Origin: Glaciimonas sp.
GTDB taxonomy: Bacteria; Pseudomonadota; Gammaproteobacteria; Burkholderiales; Burkholderiaceae
Direction of reading: 5' to 3'
Assembly: GCA_014377145.1 (NCBI GenBank)
Contig: JACMQE010000031.1
Span: 1 to 13,871, forward strand
Length of the DNA stretch: 13,871 bases
Part shown: positions 1 to 7,639 of the stretch, one piece after another
Layout of the letters: each line of letters opens with the position of its first letter
How positions within the stretch are numbered: the first letter of the stretch is position 1
The notes under the pieces: model-generated
Databases searched by the model: none
The model's input: only the letters and a program-made list of their open reading frames with translations
Told to the model about the DNA's origin: nothing
Made by a program: the position numbers and the translations under genes

Positions 1-62
1 ATTTGTCAATTGTCAATCAATATAGCTGATCTTTGTGAGATAGGACGTCGGTATGTCTAATA

Positions 63-673
63 ATGATGCAGAGAGAAATAGAAGAAGATAGTGCAAAAAT
101 TGAAGTAACAATTAGCACAACAAATAAAGCAGGGCAGAGCGTACGAAGCACCATCGGTGCATGCCCTATTTATGGGTTTTCTTGGATTAGGATTGATGAG
201 CTTTAGTGGTGTACTGCCGCTAGCGCGTCACATGTTAGTTGAGCAGCGGCGCTGGCTGATGAATGCAGAATTTACAGACCTTTTGGATCTCTGTCAGTTT
301 TTGCCAGGGGGAAATATCCTTAATCTCTCTGTTGCAATCGGCCTGCAGTTTCAGGGTGTACGTGGCGCTTGTGCGGCCCCTGTTGGGCCTGATCGCAGCG
401 CCCACTGTAATTTTCATCGGACTAGGTATTATTTACGAGCGTTACCAAAATGATGCACATATCGCCCATATGTTTGCTGGACTTGCCGCGGCGGCGGGGT
501 TGTTGATAACGACCGCCCTGAAGATGGCATCGCCGTTGCAGCGGAAGCCTTTGGGGATCCTGATTGCTGTGACGTTTTTTGTGGCGATTGCGCTGTTGCG
601 TTTTCCATTTCTACCGACGATGCTGGTACTGGTTCCGGTCGGTATTTTTGTAACCTGGCGATGGACTTCATGA
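63..673 (+). pseudogene. chrA: Chromate transporter, first half of a split pair (frameshifted)
   Basis: This is a decayed member of the short-chain chromate (CHR) transporter family, inner-membrane proteins that work as pairs to export chromate. From 157 the frame gives the family N-terminus: FLGLGLMSF, then VEQRRWL, then LCQFLPGGN, which is the characteristic CHR motif. Around 376-381, in a run of C, the reading frame slips by one base and the homology continues in another frame (LLGLIAAPT, FIGLGIIYERY, MLVLVPVGI) to a stop at 671-673. Upstream an ATG at 63 opens a third frame that runs towards the same domain, so a further slip near 140-157 is likely; the GTG at 157 is only the first start in the conserved frame. 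The stop overlaps the ATG of the next gene (ATGA at 670-673), as expected for a translationally coupled pair. Family assignment is firm; the ancestral start is uncertain. Confidence 0.8.
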
Positions 674-1178
674 CAGCCGTTCTCATTTCTCTCGCTGCTA
701 TTTTTGCAGAACTTTCATTGCTCGCGTTCGGCGGTGGGAATACTATCTTGTCTGAGATGCAACGTCAAGTAGTTGATGTACATCACTGGATGTCAGTGCT
801 ATGTTTGCGTTGGCCCAGGCTGCGCTGGGGCCGAACATGATGGTCGTGAAACTGGTGGGCTGGCATGTTGCGGGGGGGCGGCGTGCTTGTTACTTAACTT
901 GCTAAATTTGGCCCTTCATCGATTTTAATGGGTTTCACGCTGCATTTTTGGCGGCGGTTTAAAGATGCGCCATGGCGCTCCGTGATTCAAGCCGGTTGTA
1001 CCGGTAACCGTCGGGTGGTGGCTGCCAGCAAGGCGTTGATTGCCGATACATCGGTCCACACCTGCGTACTCAGGACGATTACCTTATTTTGCGTATTATC
1101 ACAACGAAGACAGGCGTCCATCCAATCTGGTTTCTGGCTGCCGGCGTAATGGCGGGTTTGACGGGTATCGGTCAGTGA
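670..1178 (+). pseudogene. chrA: Chromate transporter, second half of a split pair (multiply frameshifted)
   Basis: This is the partner gene of the chromate-transporter pair, starting at the ATG that overlaps the previous stop. The first 43 or so codons are clean and show the family motif LLAFGGGNT followed by LSEMQRQVV. Near 785-800 the frame is lost; ALAQAALGPNMMVV continues one frame over. A run of seven G at 872-878 and a TAA inside VLVT*LAKFGPSS follow, then MGFTLHFWRRFKDAPWR from 928, and at least two further slips near 1000 and 1105. The true C-terminus WFLAAGVMAGLTGIGQ is readable and ends at the TGA at 1176-1178. No functional protein is possible from this sequence. The many lesions, all in one short gene, argue for real decay rather than a single sequencing error. 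Confidence 0.8.
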
Positions 1179-1286
1179 GCATGTGGGTTTGAGGAGACGC
1201 TTTGTAAAAAGTTGAATTGTGCGGATTTTTTCGTTCCAGCGTATCGATATTTTTAGAAAGGTTTAAATAATGCAAAATATTGAATA

Positions 1287-1332
1287 GAATACAAAAGGGT
1301 TCTGGATAAAAATCCAGAATCCTTTTGTATTC
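1287..1332. terminator. Long hairpin, candidate bidirectional terminator
   Basis: A 21-bp inverted repeat (1287-1307 against 1312-1332) closes on an AAAA loop with a single G-T wobble. The inner stem is flanked by AAAA on one side and TTTT on the other, so either strand yields a hairpin followed by a short U-run. On the minus strand it begins at the base directly after the tRNA CCA end, so it probably ends the tRNA-Lys transcript; on the plus strand it would end the chrA transcript. The U-run is short, so efficiency is uncertain. Confidence 0.65.
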
Positions 1333-1408
1333 TGGTAGGCCGTGCGGGATTCGAACCTGCGACCAACGGATTAAAAGTCCGCTGCTCTACCAGCTGAGCT
1401 AACGACCC
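1333..1408 (-). tRNA. tRNA-Lys (anticodon UUU)
   Basis: The 76-nt cloverleaf folds with a 7-bp acceptor stem, a D arm with AGCTGGTA loop, an anticodon loop CTTTTAA (anticodon UUU, positions 1373-1375), a 5-nt variable loop, a TTCGAAT T-loop and an encoded CCA. It reads AAA and AAG lysine codons. Three pairs are imperfect: G1-U72 at the end of the acceptor, U4-G69 inside it, and an A51-C63 mismatch in the T stem (5' GCAGG against 3' strand CCCGC). The U-G pair is common in this group as far as I know; the other two are unusual. It lies just behind cpoB and has its own strong promoter at 1421-1450. Confidence 0.95.
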
Positions 1409-1420
1409 TTAAAGATCGCT

Positions 1421-1450
1421 ATTATAGAGAAGGTGTAACCACTATGTCAA
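1421..1450 (-). promoter_or_regulatory. Sigma-70 promoter of tRNA-Lys
   Basis: On the minus strand a perfect -35 TTGACA (1445-1450) and a perfect -10 TATAAT (1421-1426) are separated by 18 bases. The first tRNA base is at 1408, so transcription would start only a few bases upstream. The stretch after the -10 is AGCGATC, GC-containing as is usual for stable-RNA promoters. Confidence 0.85.
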
Positions 1451-1495
1451 ACATCTCTTGGCTTTTATTTTACTTGTAAGGAAAGTAGGTACCAT

Positions 1496-2242
1496 TTACT
1501 TTTCACTGCCCAGACGTTCTTTCGCAGTTACGGCCGCTGGGGTGTTTGGATATTTTGCCAGTACTTGCTCTAGCGTTTTCCGCGTAGCCACTTTATCCTT
1601 TAGCTCATTGTAACTACTGGCTATATTCAAGATCGCGTCAGCGACTTTTGGATTGTCAGGATATTTTCTGACGACCACTTGTTGAGCTACAATAGCATTC
1701 TTGTAGTCACGTTGCGCAAAGTACGAATTGCCCAACCAATATTGCGCTGAAGGTGCGAAGCCAGATGAAGGATATTGCTTCAGATAGTCGGAGAAGGCGG
1801 CACTGGCACCTTTGTAGTCGCCGCCCTTAAAGCTGGCTAGTGCTGCGTCATATGATTTTTGCTCGTTTGGATCGATGGTAACTTCTTGTCCGTCAATTTT
1901 GATCTTTTGCGGTTCCAGCTTGCGCAAACGATTATCCAGATCGACGTAAAAATCTTTCTGGCGTTGCTGTGTATTGGCGACCTCGTTGGTCAACACTTCG
2001 ACTTGACCGCGTAGCTTGGCGATCTCTTGATTCAATTGATCATTTTGATCCGCCAGGCTTAGTGAGCTACTCTTATCGGCCTTACAATCGATACGAGCAT
2101 TCACCGCATCAATTTTGCTGCGGATATCGAGAATCGCCCGCCTTGCTTCAGCGTCGTCAAACAGACCAGCATGGGCCATCGGTGCAAGGGAACTTGCGGC
2201 TAGCAAGGCCGCATTCAGGGTTGATTGAAAAGAAATTCGCAT
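1496..2242 (-). CDS. cpoB: Tol-Pal system protein CpoB (YbgF)
   Basis: CpoB is a periplasmic protein that links Tol-Pal outer-membrane constriction to PBP1B peptidoglycan synthesis at the septum (known from E. coli). The 248-residue product has a signal peptide ending AHA at residue 25. A heptad-rich coiled coil follows at about 56-105 (LNQEIAKLRGQVEVL), the segment that trimerises and contacts TolA in the family. A short linker with KIKIDGQEVTIDP leads to tetratricopeptide repeats from about 128 to 245, with the typical YDAALASFKGGDY, YWLGNSYFAQRDYKNAI and KYPDNPKVADAIL helices. It is the last gene of the operon, 14 bases after pal, and no clear Shine-Dalgarno precedes its ATG. Length and domain order are normal, and nothing suggests damage. 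Confidence 0.93.
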   Translation of the reverse strand: MRISFQSTLNAALLAASSLAPMAHAGLFDDAEARRAILDIRSKIDAVNARIDCKADKSSSLSLADQNDQLNQEIAKLRGQVEVLTNEVANTQQRQKDFYVDLDNRLRKLEPQKIKIDGQEVTIDPNEQKSYDAALASFKGGDYKGASAAFSDYLKQYPSSGFAPSAQYWLGNSYFAQRDYKNAIVAQQVVVRKYPDNPKVADAILNIASSYNELKDKVATRKTLEQVLAKYPNTPAAVTAKERLGSEK

Positions 2243-2256
2243 GATTATATGTAAGC

Positions 2257-2778
2257 TTATTGGTAAATGATATCAGCGCGGCGATTTTCAGCGAAGGATG
2301 TTTCGTCAGCACCCAATACTTTAGGCTTTTCTTTTCCCAGCGAAACTGCTTCTACCTGAGCATCGTATACACCTAACAGTGCGAATGCTTTACGTACTGC
2401 TTCAGCGCGCTTCTGGCCGAGTGCAAGATTGTATTCACGGCCACCACGATCATCGGTATTGCCTTGGATGATGATCTTGCGACCCTTATTGGCGTTAAGG
2501 TATTTAGCGTGTGCCTCTACTAATGAGCGGAACTCTTCTTTGATTGAATAGCTGTCGTAATCAAAGTAGACGCTGCGCTTGGATAGGATACCTTGCGGGT
2601 CATTCAGTGGGTCGCTAGAGCCGGTATCGACTGGGTTCACAGAACGCGCATCTGTGGTACCGTTCATGCCACTACGGTCCTCAATCTTAGCCTTGTCGTC
2701 AAGCTTGACAGGGGATGAGCATGCGACCAGCAAAACGGCACTTGAGACGATAGGGGCAAAGCTAATGAGGTGGCGCAT
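2257..2778 (-). CDS. pal: Peptidoglycan-associated outer-membrane lipoprotein Pal
   Basis: Pal is the outer-membrane end of the Tol-Pal bridge; it binds diaminopimelate in peptidoglycan through an OmpA-like domain and alternates with TolB. The 173-residue product has a type II signal peptide with lipobox LVAC, placing the lipidated cysteine at residue 20. A flexible Ser/Asp-rich tether follows to about residue 65. The OmpA C-terminal domain starts at VYFDYDS (70-76) and carries the ligand-binding segment GNTDDRGGREYN (106-117), then LGQKRAEAV and the final NRRADIIY. GGAG at 2787-2790 is a good ribosome site about eight bases before the ATG. A 12-bp inverted repeat lies just upstream in the leader, between tolB and pal. 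Confidence 0.95.
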   Translation of the reverse strand: MRHLISFAPIVSSAVLLVACSSPVKLDDKAKIEDRSGMNGTTDARSVNPVDTGSSDPLNDPQGILSKRSVYFDYDSYSIKEEFRSLVEAHAKYLNANKGRKIIIQGNTDDRGGREYNLALGQKRAEAVRKAFALLGVYDAQVEAVSLGKEKPKVLGADETSFAENRRADIIYQ

Positions 2779-2802
2779 TATTATTCTCCAGAGAGGTGAG
2801 TT

Positions 2803-2830
2803 GTCTTAAGTTAAAACGTTAACTTAAGAC
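2803..2830. repeat. Perfect 12-bp inverted repeat between tolB and pal
   Basis: GTCTTAAGTTAA at 2803-2814 is mirrored exactly at 2819-2830 around a 4-base loop (AACG). In the operon transcript it would form a stable but AT-rich hairpin about 25 bases before the pal start codon and about 55 bases after the tolB stop. It has no U-run, so termination is unlikely. A processing site, an mRNA stabiliser for the highly expressed pal, or a protein-binding site are possible roles; none can be shown from sequence. Confidence 0.7.
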
Positions 2831-2884
2831 ATGAATTTAAAAAGCGTACTTAAAATAATATCGCTACAGACTTACTACTTGTGG

Positions 2885-4195
2885 TTACTTCATGAAGGGC
2901 CCCCAGGTTGGCTCCCTAATATCGCCAGCCTGCAAAGTTAAACGTTGTTTAACACGACCATCAACCGAGACAACTGCAAGTGAGCCATGGCGTCCACCGG
3001 CCTCTGTGGCATACATAATATATTGGCCGTTTGGTGAAAAACTCGGAGATTCGTCTTTGACCGTATCTGATAAACGTTGCTCCTGGTTATTACTCAAATC
3101 CATTACATATATTTGGAATCCGCCATTCCGACGAGCGATATACGCCAATGTTTTGCCATCTGGCGAAATTCGCGGACTGATATTGTAATTGCCACTGAAA
3201 GTTACGCGTTGCGCGTCCCCACCATTGGCGCTCATCTTGTAGATTTGTGGGCCACCGCTACGGTCACTGGTGAAGTAAATGTTTTGACCATTGGCGGAGA
3301 ATTGTGGTTCAGTATCGATTCCGTTGGTATTTGTTAAACGATGCAGGTCGCTGCCATCCGCATTAACTACGTACACTTGAGTCAAGCTATCGCGCGCCAA
3401 AGCAATCGCGATTTTACTACCGTCGGGTGACCATGAAGGCGCTGAGTTACTCCCTTTGTAATTAGCAATGACAGTACGTTGTTTTGTGATCAGATTCTGT
3501 ACGTACACCACTGGTTTTTTTTGTTCAAAGGAGACATATGCAACCTGCGATCCATCGGGCGACCAGGCTGGTGAAATAATCGGCTCGTTGGACCGCAACG
3601 CGACTTGCGTGCCTTCGCCATCTGCGTCCGCAATCTCCAATCGATACTCTTTGCCTGATTTGGCCACGTAAGCAATACGTGTTGCAAAGGCGCCGCGCAC
3701 CCCGGTCAATTTTTCATAAATATCATCGGCTATTTTATGCGCAGAAACACGCGTGTATTGCGGCGCTGACGACAGAGCCAAAGCTGATATTTGTGTCGAT
3801 TTAACAGTGTCCAGTAGCTTATAGCGAACATCATAGCGACCATCCGTCAGCTTCGCTACGCTACCAACCACCAGCGCATCGGCGCCACGTGATTTCCAGT
3901 CTCCATAATTAATTTGCGACGCATCAGAAAGTACGTCGCCAGTGTTAATAATTTTGAACATGCCGCTGCGTGATAAATCAGCTTTGATGATGGCGGTGAT
4001 TTGTTGCGGAGCCAGATTTTCATCGCTAAAACTAGCAATGGCGATGGGGATCTGACTAGCGCCGACACCGGCGGTTTCAATACGTAACTGGGCATATACG
4101 ATTGGCGTTGATAAGATGGCAGTAACGGTAATGCCGATCACCGTGATAGAGCGTACTAACCTCGGTATTAGCGTATTGATGGGGTTCTTTTTCAT
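2885..4195 (-). CDS. tolB: Tol-Pal periplasmic beta-propeller protein TolB
   Basis: TolB is the periplasmic partner that binds Pal and, through its N-terminus, TolA. The 436-residue product has a signal peptide (hydrophobic IGITVTAIL, cleavage after VYA at residue 35). The alpha/beta TolB N-domain spans about 36-170 ([30 protein letters not shown]). A six-bladed propeller fills the rest, with recurrent blade motifs [54 protein letters not shown] and [13 protein letters not shown]. It starts three bases after the tolA stop (TAA-CCT-ATG), so translational coupling is likely. Size and repeats match the family, with no sign of damage. Confidence 0.96.
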   Translation of the reverse strand: MKKNPINTLIPRLVRSITVIGITVTAILSTPIVYAQLRIETAGVGASQIPIAIASFSDENLAPQQITAIIKADLSRSGMFKIINTGDVLSDASQINYGDWKSRGADALVVGSVAKLTDGRYDVRYKLLDTVKSTQISALALSSAPQYTRVSAHKIADDIYEKLTGVRGAFATRIAYVAKSGKEYRLEIADADGEGTQVALRSNEPIISPAWSPDGSQVAYVSFEQKKPVVYVQNLITKQRTVIANYKGSNSAPSWSPDGSKIAIALARDSLTQVYVVNADGSDLHRLTNTNGIDTEPQFSANGQNIYFTSDRSGGPQIYKMSANGGDAQRVTFSGNYNISPRISPDGKTLAYIARRNGGFQIYVMDLSNNQEQRLSDTVKDESPSFSPNGQYIMYATEAGGRHGSLAVVSVDGRVKQRLTLQAGDIREPTWGPFMK

Positions 4196-4198
4196 AGG

Positions 4199-5245
4199 TT
4201 ATTGGTCTTTCGGTTTATGGATTCCGAGATAGCTAGGAGGAACAGAACCCGATTTATCTTTTGGATATGGTGCAGATTTTTCAATTGCACGTTTCACAGC
4301 TTCGTCAAAACCGGAAACGTCGGAGGATTTTAGCAATTGAATACCGGCCACCGATCCATCTGGTAATAGCTGGACTTCAAATTCTACCGCGGGATTTCCC
4401 ACCATACCTCCAGGGACATTGAAGTTGATATTTCCCTTAATTTTATTCCCAACTTTTTGTGCGTAGCCTCGATCACCGCGTGGCCCTTGCGACAGCGCCG
4501 CTATGCCATTGCTGTTAGATGCACCGCTACCACTAGCTTGTCCCTGCAAGCGTTTCATATCTTCATTATGCCGTTTGTCGGAGGCAGAGACATCAGCCTG
4601 ATGTTGTTTGTCAAATGTAATTTTTTCTTTTTCTTTTTTCGCCGCATCCTGTTTTGCCTTGATTTTATCCTTGTCATCGGCTATTTTTTTCGCCTTAGTA
4701 CCTCTTTTTTTCTTGGCGTCAGCGTTGGCTTTTTGTTTTTCGGCTAATTTTTCTGCCAGTTTGTTGGCTTGTTTATTAGCCTGCTTCTCAGTGTCTTTTT
4801 TCTCTTGTTCTTTACGTTCCTGTTCGTCGGCTATATGCTGACGCTCTTTATCCTCACGAGCCTGCTCGGCACGAGCACGATTTTTCTGTTCTTGGATTTT
4901 ATGCTTGCGCTCTTTTTCCATGGCAATTTCCGGATCTGGTAGAACTGGCTCTATCACTTTTGGTGGCAGTGGCGCTTCTTGTACAACTGGTTTAGGTTCT
5001 GGCTGCAGCAATGGTGCTGGCATTGCTATCGGTTTTGGCGTTGATTCTGACGGCGGTGGCTTTGGCGCGGCCTCTCGCACATTTGGATGCCAGACTTCAG
5101 CTTCGACCGTAATCGGGACTTTGCTTTGCCATTGCACACCAATCCATAGAAAAGTCACCAATGCCGCATGTACCGAGGCTGCCAGTACGATGGCGCGCCA
5201 TCGACCCGGTTCTTTTGGTATTTTATAAGGGATTCTATCGGTCAT
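4199..5245 (-). CDS. tolA: Trans-periplasmic energy-transducing protein TolA
   Basis: TolA carries force from the TolQR motor across the periplasm to TolB/Pal. The 348-residue product has a short cytoplasmic start and one membrane helix at about 18-37 that keeps the histidine (H26) used by the family to contact TolQR. A proline-rich segment (about 60-105) leads to a very charged Lys/Glu/Ala helix at about 106-235, the long rod of domain II. A Ser/Gly linker follows, then the C-terminal domain III at about 258-348 (YAQKVGNKIKGN, VEFEVQLLPDGSV, FDEAVKRAIEKSAPYP). The A-rich coding strand gives long T-runs on the plus strand, which produce spurious open frames there. The start lies 28 bases after tolR and has no obvious Shine-Dalgarno. 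The gene is intact. Confidence 0.94.
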   Translation of the reverse strand: MTDRIPYKIPKEPGRWRAIVLAASVHAALVTFLWIGVQWQSKVPITVEAEVWHPNVREAAPKPPPSESTPKPIAMPAPLLQPEPKPVVQEAPLPPKVIEPVLPDPEIAMEKERKHKIQEQKNRARAEQAREDKERQHIADEQERKEQEKKDTEKQANKQANKLAEKLAEKQKANADAKKKRGTKAKKIADDKDKIKAKQDAAKKEKEKITFDKQHQADVSASDKRHNEDMKRLQGQASGSGASNSNGIAALSQGPRGDRGYAQKVGNKIKGNINFNVPGGMVGNPAVEFEVQLLPDGSVAGIQLLKSSDVSGFDEAVKRAIEKSAPYPKDKSGSVPPSYLGIHKPKDQ

Positions 5246-5273
5246 GAGCAGACTGTCACTGTGCAGCAGTTCG

Positions 5274-5708
5274 TCACTTGGTTGCCAATCCGACGCGGTT
5301 AATGCCTAATGTCTTGGCTTCAGAAATAATTTTGATTACTTCGTCATACTTAATGTCTTTATCCGCCGAAATCATGACTGCCATATCTGGGTTGTCATCA
5401 TGCAGTGACCGTAATCTGGTTTTGAGAGCATTTTTCTGCACAGCCTCGGTTTTACTTGCGCCGCTTTTTTGGCCATTAATACGTACGCTGGAGTCGCCAT
5501 TGGCTTTCAGCGCGATCTCAATGTACTCGGTTGGTGGTGCGACAGATTCTGCGGCAGCTGGTAGGTTGATGACGCTCGGATTGACCATTGGTGCCGACAC
5601 CATGAAGATCACCAGCAGCACCATCATCACGTCAATGTAGGGTACCACATTGATTTCTGCTTTGAATTTGCGCGGATGGCCTCCGCGCATGGATGAGAAG
5701 CCTGCCAT
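5274..5708 (-). CDS. tolR: Tol-Pal motor protein TolR (ExbD/TolR family)
   Basis: TolR is the plug subunit of the TolQ-TolR proton channel in the inner membrane. The 144-residue product has a short basic N-terminus, a single membrane helix at about 21-40 (YIDVMMVLLVIFMV) with the essential proton-carrying aspartate at D26, and a periplasmic ExbD-type domain with VMISADKDIKYDEVIKII near the C-terminus. Its ATG overlaps the tolQ stop by one base (TAATG), so the two are translationally coupled; an AAGGCAGG stretch upstream within tolQ can serve as ribosome site. Length and motifs are normal. Confidence 0.95.
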   Translation of the reverse strand: MAGFSSMRGGHPRKFKAEINVVPYIDVMMVLLVIFMVSAPMVNPSVINLPAAAESVAPPTEYIEIALKANGDSSVRINGQKSGASKTEAVQKNALKTRLRSLHDDNPDMAVMISADKDIKYDEVIKIISEAKTLGINRVGLATK

Positions 5709-6409
5709 TAGCGCGCCTGCCTTTGCAAGATGTTAGAGAACTCTTCGATAAAGCTTTCGAATCTAATCGCCAACCGATCGACATCATGCGCAAAGCGGTT
5801 GTAAGCAACCACTGCCGGAATGGCGGCAAACAAACCAATCGCCGTTGCAATCAGTGCCTCCGCAATACCCGGTGCGACGGCTGCAAGGGTTGCTTGCTGA
5901 ACGTTCGCCAAGCCACGGAACGCATTCATAATTCCCCATACCGTACCGAACAAGCCAACGTACGGTGATACTGAACCGACTGATGCCAGGAATGCTAGGT
6001 GGGATTCAAGTGCATCCATTTCGCGCTGGTAGGCGGCACGCATCGCACGCCGCGAACCGTCCATTAATGCAGCGGAGTCAGTGCTGGTTTTATGCCCAGC
6101 TGAAGCTTTGATTTTGCTAAATTCATCCATCCCGGCCGCAAAAATACGTTCCATCGCACCAGTTTGGCCTATCCCGCGACGCCGGTTTGAAGTCGCGCCT
6201 TGATATAACTCTGTTAGATTGCCACCAGACCAGAATGCACGTTCGAATTCTTCGGTTCGTTCCCGTGCGATTTTTATGGCGAACATTTTACGAAAAATAT
6301 ATGTCCAGCTCATCACAGAGACTGCCATTAATAGCAGCATGACAAGTTGCACGAGCACGGAGGCATTGGTGATGAGGATGATAAATGAAAGATCTTGAGT
6401 GACGGTCAT
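5708..6409 (-). CDS. tolQ: Tol-Pal motor protein TolQ (MotA/TolQ/ExbB family)
   Basis: TolQ is the pentameric stator subunit of the inner-membrane motor that uses the proton gradient to drive TolA. The 233-residue product has three membrane helices, at about 17-38, 138-160 and 177-202, with the large cytoplasmic loop between the first two. The MotA/ExbB signature is clear: VGSVSPYVGLFGTVWGIM, then APGIAEALIATAIGLFAAIPAVVAY split over the third helix. The start chosen gives the usual short periplasmic N-terminus (MTVTQDLSF). No Shine-Dalgarno is visible. It is now the first intact gene of the operon, because ybgC, which normally precedes it, is broken; the 243 bases upstream are AT-rich and probably hold a promoter, but no convincing pair of hexamers stands out. 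Confidence 0.95.
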   Translation of the reverse strand: MTVTQDLSFIILITNASVLVQLVMLLLMAVSVMSWTYIFRKMFAIKIARERTEEFERAFWSGGNLTELYQGATSNRRRGIGQTGAMERIFAAGMDEFSKIKASAGHKTSTDSAALMDGSRRAMRAAYQREMDALESHLAFLASVGSVSPYVGLFGTVWGIMNAFRGLANVQQATLAAVAPGIAEALIATAIGLFAAIPAVVAYNRFAHDVDRLAIRFESFIEEFSNILQRQAR

Positions 6410-6652
6410 GTAGGCAGTCTGGATAAATTGGTCTGGGTATCCGTCTTAAATAGCGTATATAAATACGTAAGTAAAACACAGCTGACATTTTTATAGGCGC
6501 AATAGGGACGAAATTAAGTGAGGAAATAAGAGAAAATGCATGATTGTAATCGCAACTGGTGACTTCCCGCTTCTCCTTTACATTGAGTATTAAAAATAAC
6601 GGGTGCATTTTATTATTTAGATTAGGCTCAAGAACTGGTATTCACCGCAATA

Positions 6653-7110
6653 TCAATAGCTGGCTGTAATAGGGTGAATGGGTTGAATGCGGTCCAGCAC
6701 TTGTTGTGGAATAGCATGCTGTCGAAATGTATGCACACTTACGCAGACCAACTGAATTCGTCCTGTTGCCAGCAGCTTCATCGACTCCCCCTATCGACGC
6801 CAGGCTTGTTGTGTGAAGTCAACGGCGACACGGCCGCCGCTCTTGAAAATGACTTTCAATTTAAGTTCATCATCGAGACGAGAGGGGTGTGACATTCGAG
6901 AGCCGTGCTTTTGACGACGAACATTACCTGGTCTGTTTTAGTCAGTTGACTCTGTTCAATGCCACTCGCTCACAGCCATTCTGTACGAGCACGTTCAAAA
7001 AACTTCAGATAGTTTGCATAAAATACAACGCTACCGGCCTCAGTATCTTCATATTAAATACGGATGGTTCAGGTGAAATCTTTTTTGATCGCGGGTATTG
7101 CTGTTTTCAT
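6653..7110 (-). pseudogene. ybgC: Tol-Pal-associated acyl-CoA thioesterase YbgC (nonsense and frameshift)
   Basis: Translating the minus strand through stops uncovers a complete YbgC, a hotdog-fold acyl-CoA thioesterase that heads the tol-pal operon in most Proteobacteria. From ATG at 7108-7110 the frame reads to YEDTEAG (the family Y-x-D-T-D-A-G active-site loop), then YANYLKFFERARTEWL, then QVMFVVKSTA. Near 6880 the frame shifts by one base and continues RLDDELKLKVIF, RVAVDFTQQAW, LLATGRIQLVCV, AIPQQVLDRI to a TGA at 6653-6655. In-frame stops occur at 7069-7071 (TGA), 7054-7056 (TAA), 6970-6972 (TGA) and 6791-6793 (TAG). Several of these could come from single base changes. The length (about 152 codons) matches the intact family, so the gene died by point lesions and not by deletion. 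Position and strand, 243 bases before tolQ, fit the ancestral operon exactly. Confidence 0.88.
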
Positions 7111-7639
7111 GTTGGTTTGCCGATTTTGGCTTGAAGTAAAGTAATCCATTTGGCAACTTTAGTGTTTTGCGTAATGGATTTAGGGGGTAATTGGTTTTTA
7201 ATTTTAGTTGCGTTGATATTTACGTAATAAAATGAGATATGTACCCATTCACTGAAACAATTTTTAAGAATTTTCTTGTTACGGCGCAAAATGATTCGAA
7301 ATTGCAGCCCAAAGTCGTGTAATAAAAAACTAGAATCATCAAGGTCAGAAGCGCTTCTGAGTAGAAAAGTGATGGTTTTGTTAATCTTGCTCTATCTATG
7401 CCCTTCACTTACAATACGTGCATCGTTTTGTCTCACGTAACTGGCGCAAAATCGGATCAAAGCGGACCGCATTGATTTCGGCAAAGGTGGGTATCCACCG
7501 GGAAGCGTGAGAATTATTCGCCTTGCGCCTGGGCAGCCCCAATGGAACGTACGATTGAGGTTGCCGCATTCCAATATCATTTTGGCCCTCATCCGATGTA
7601 GATCCTGCAAAGGTTAACCTCTATCGATTGGAATATCTC
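7111..7639. other. Gap between ybgC pseudogene and glyA
   Basis: These 529 bases separate two divergent units and should hold the glyA promoter and the old ybgC promoter, but no convincing hexamer pair could be chosen. An exact 16-bp palindrome lies at 7345-7360. Around 7440-7610 both strands stay open and are richer in G and C than the flanks, which may be the remnant of an unidentified gene; no conserved motif was recognised. No RNA gene or riboswitch was seen. Confidence 0.5.
7345..7360. repeat. Perfect 16-bp palindrome upstream of glyA
   Basis: TCAGAAGCGCTTCTGA is its own reverse complement and stops abruptly at both ends. It lies 280 bases upstream of glyA. Such a site can be bound by a dimeric regulator, but it does not look like the E. 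coli PurR box (ACGCAAACG-type), and no regulator is assigned. Confidence 0.5.

Noticed and set aside
2892..3671. Plus-strand open frames opposite tolB
   Set aside because: Antisense of the repeated propeller motifs; tolB is complete and conserved on the minus strand.
4457..5228. Several plus-strand open frames rich in Phe, Ser and Ala opposite tolA
   Set aside because: They are the antisense of the Lys/Glu/Ala-rich TolA rod; low complexity and no recognisable domain.
6288..6608. Minus-strand open frame of 106 codons overlapping the tolQ start
   Set aside because: Out of frame with tolQ for its last third, no conserved motif, AT-rich leader sequence; more likely the tolQ upstream region.
6674..7134. 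Two plus-strand open frames between tolQ and glyA
   Set aside because: They are antisense to the ybgC pseudogene, which explains their composition and lack of homology.
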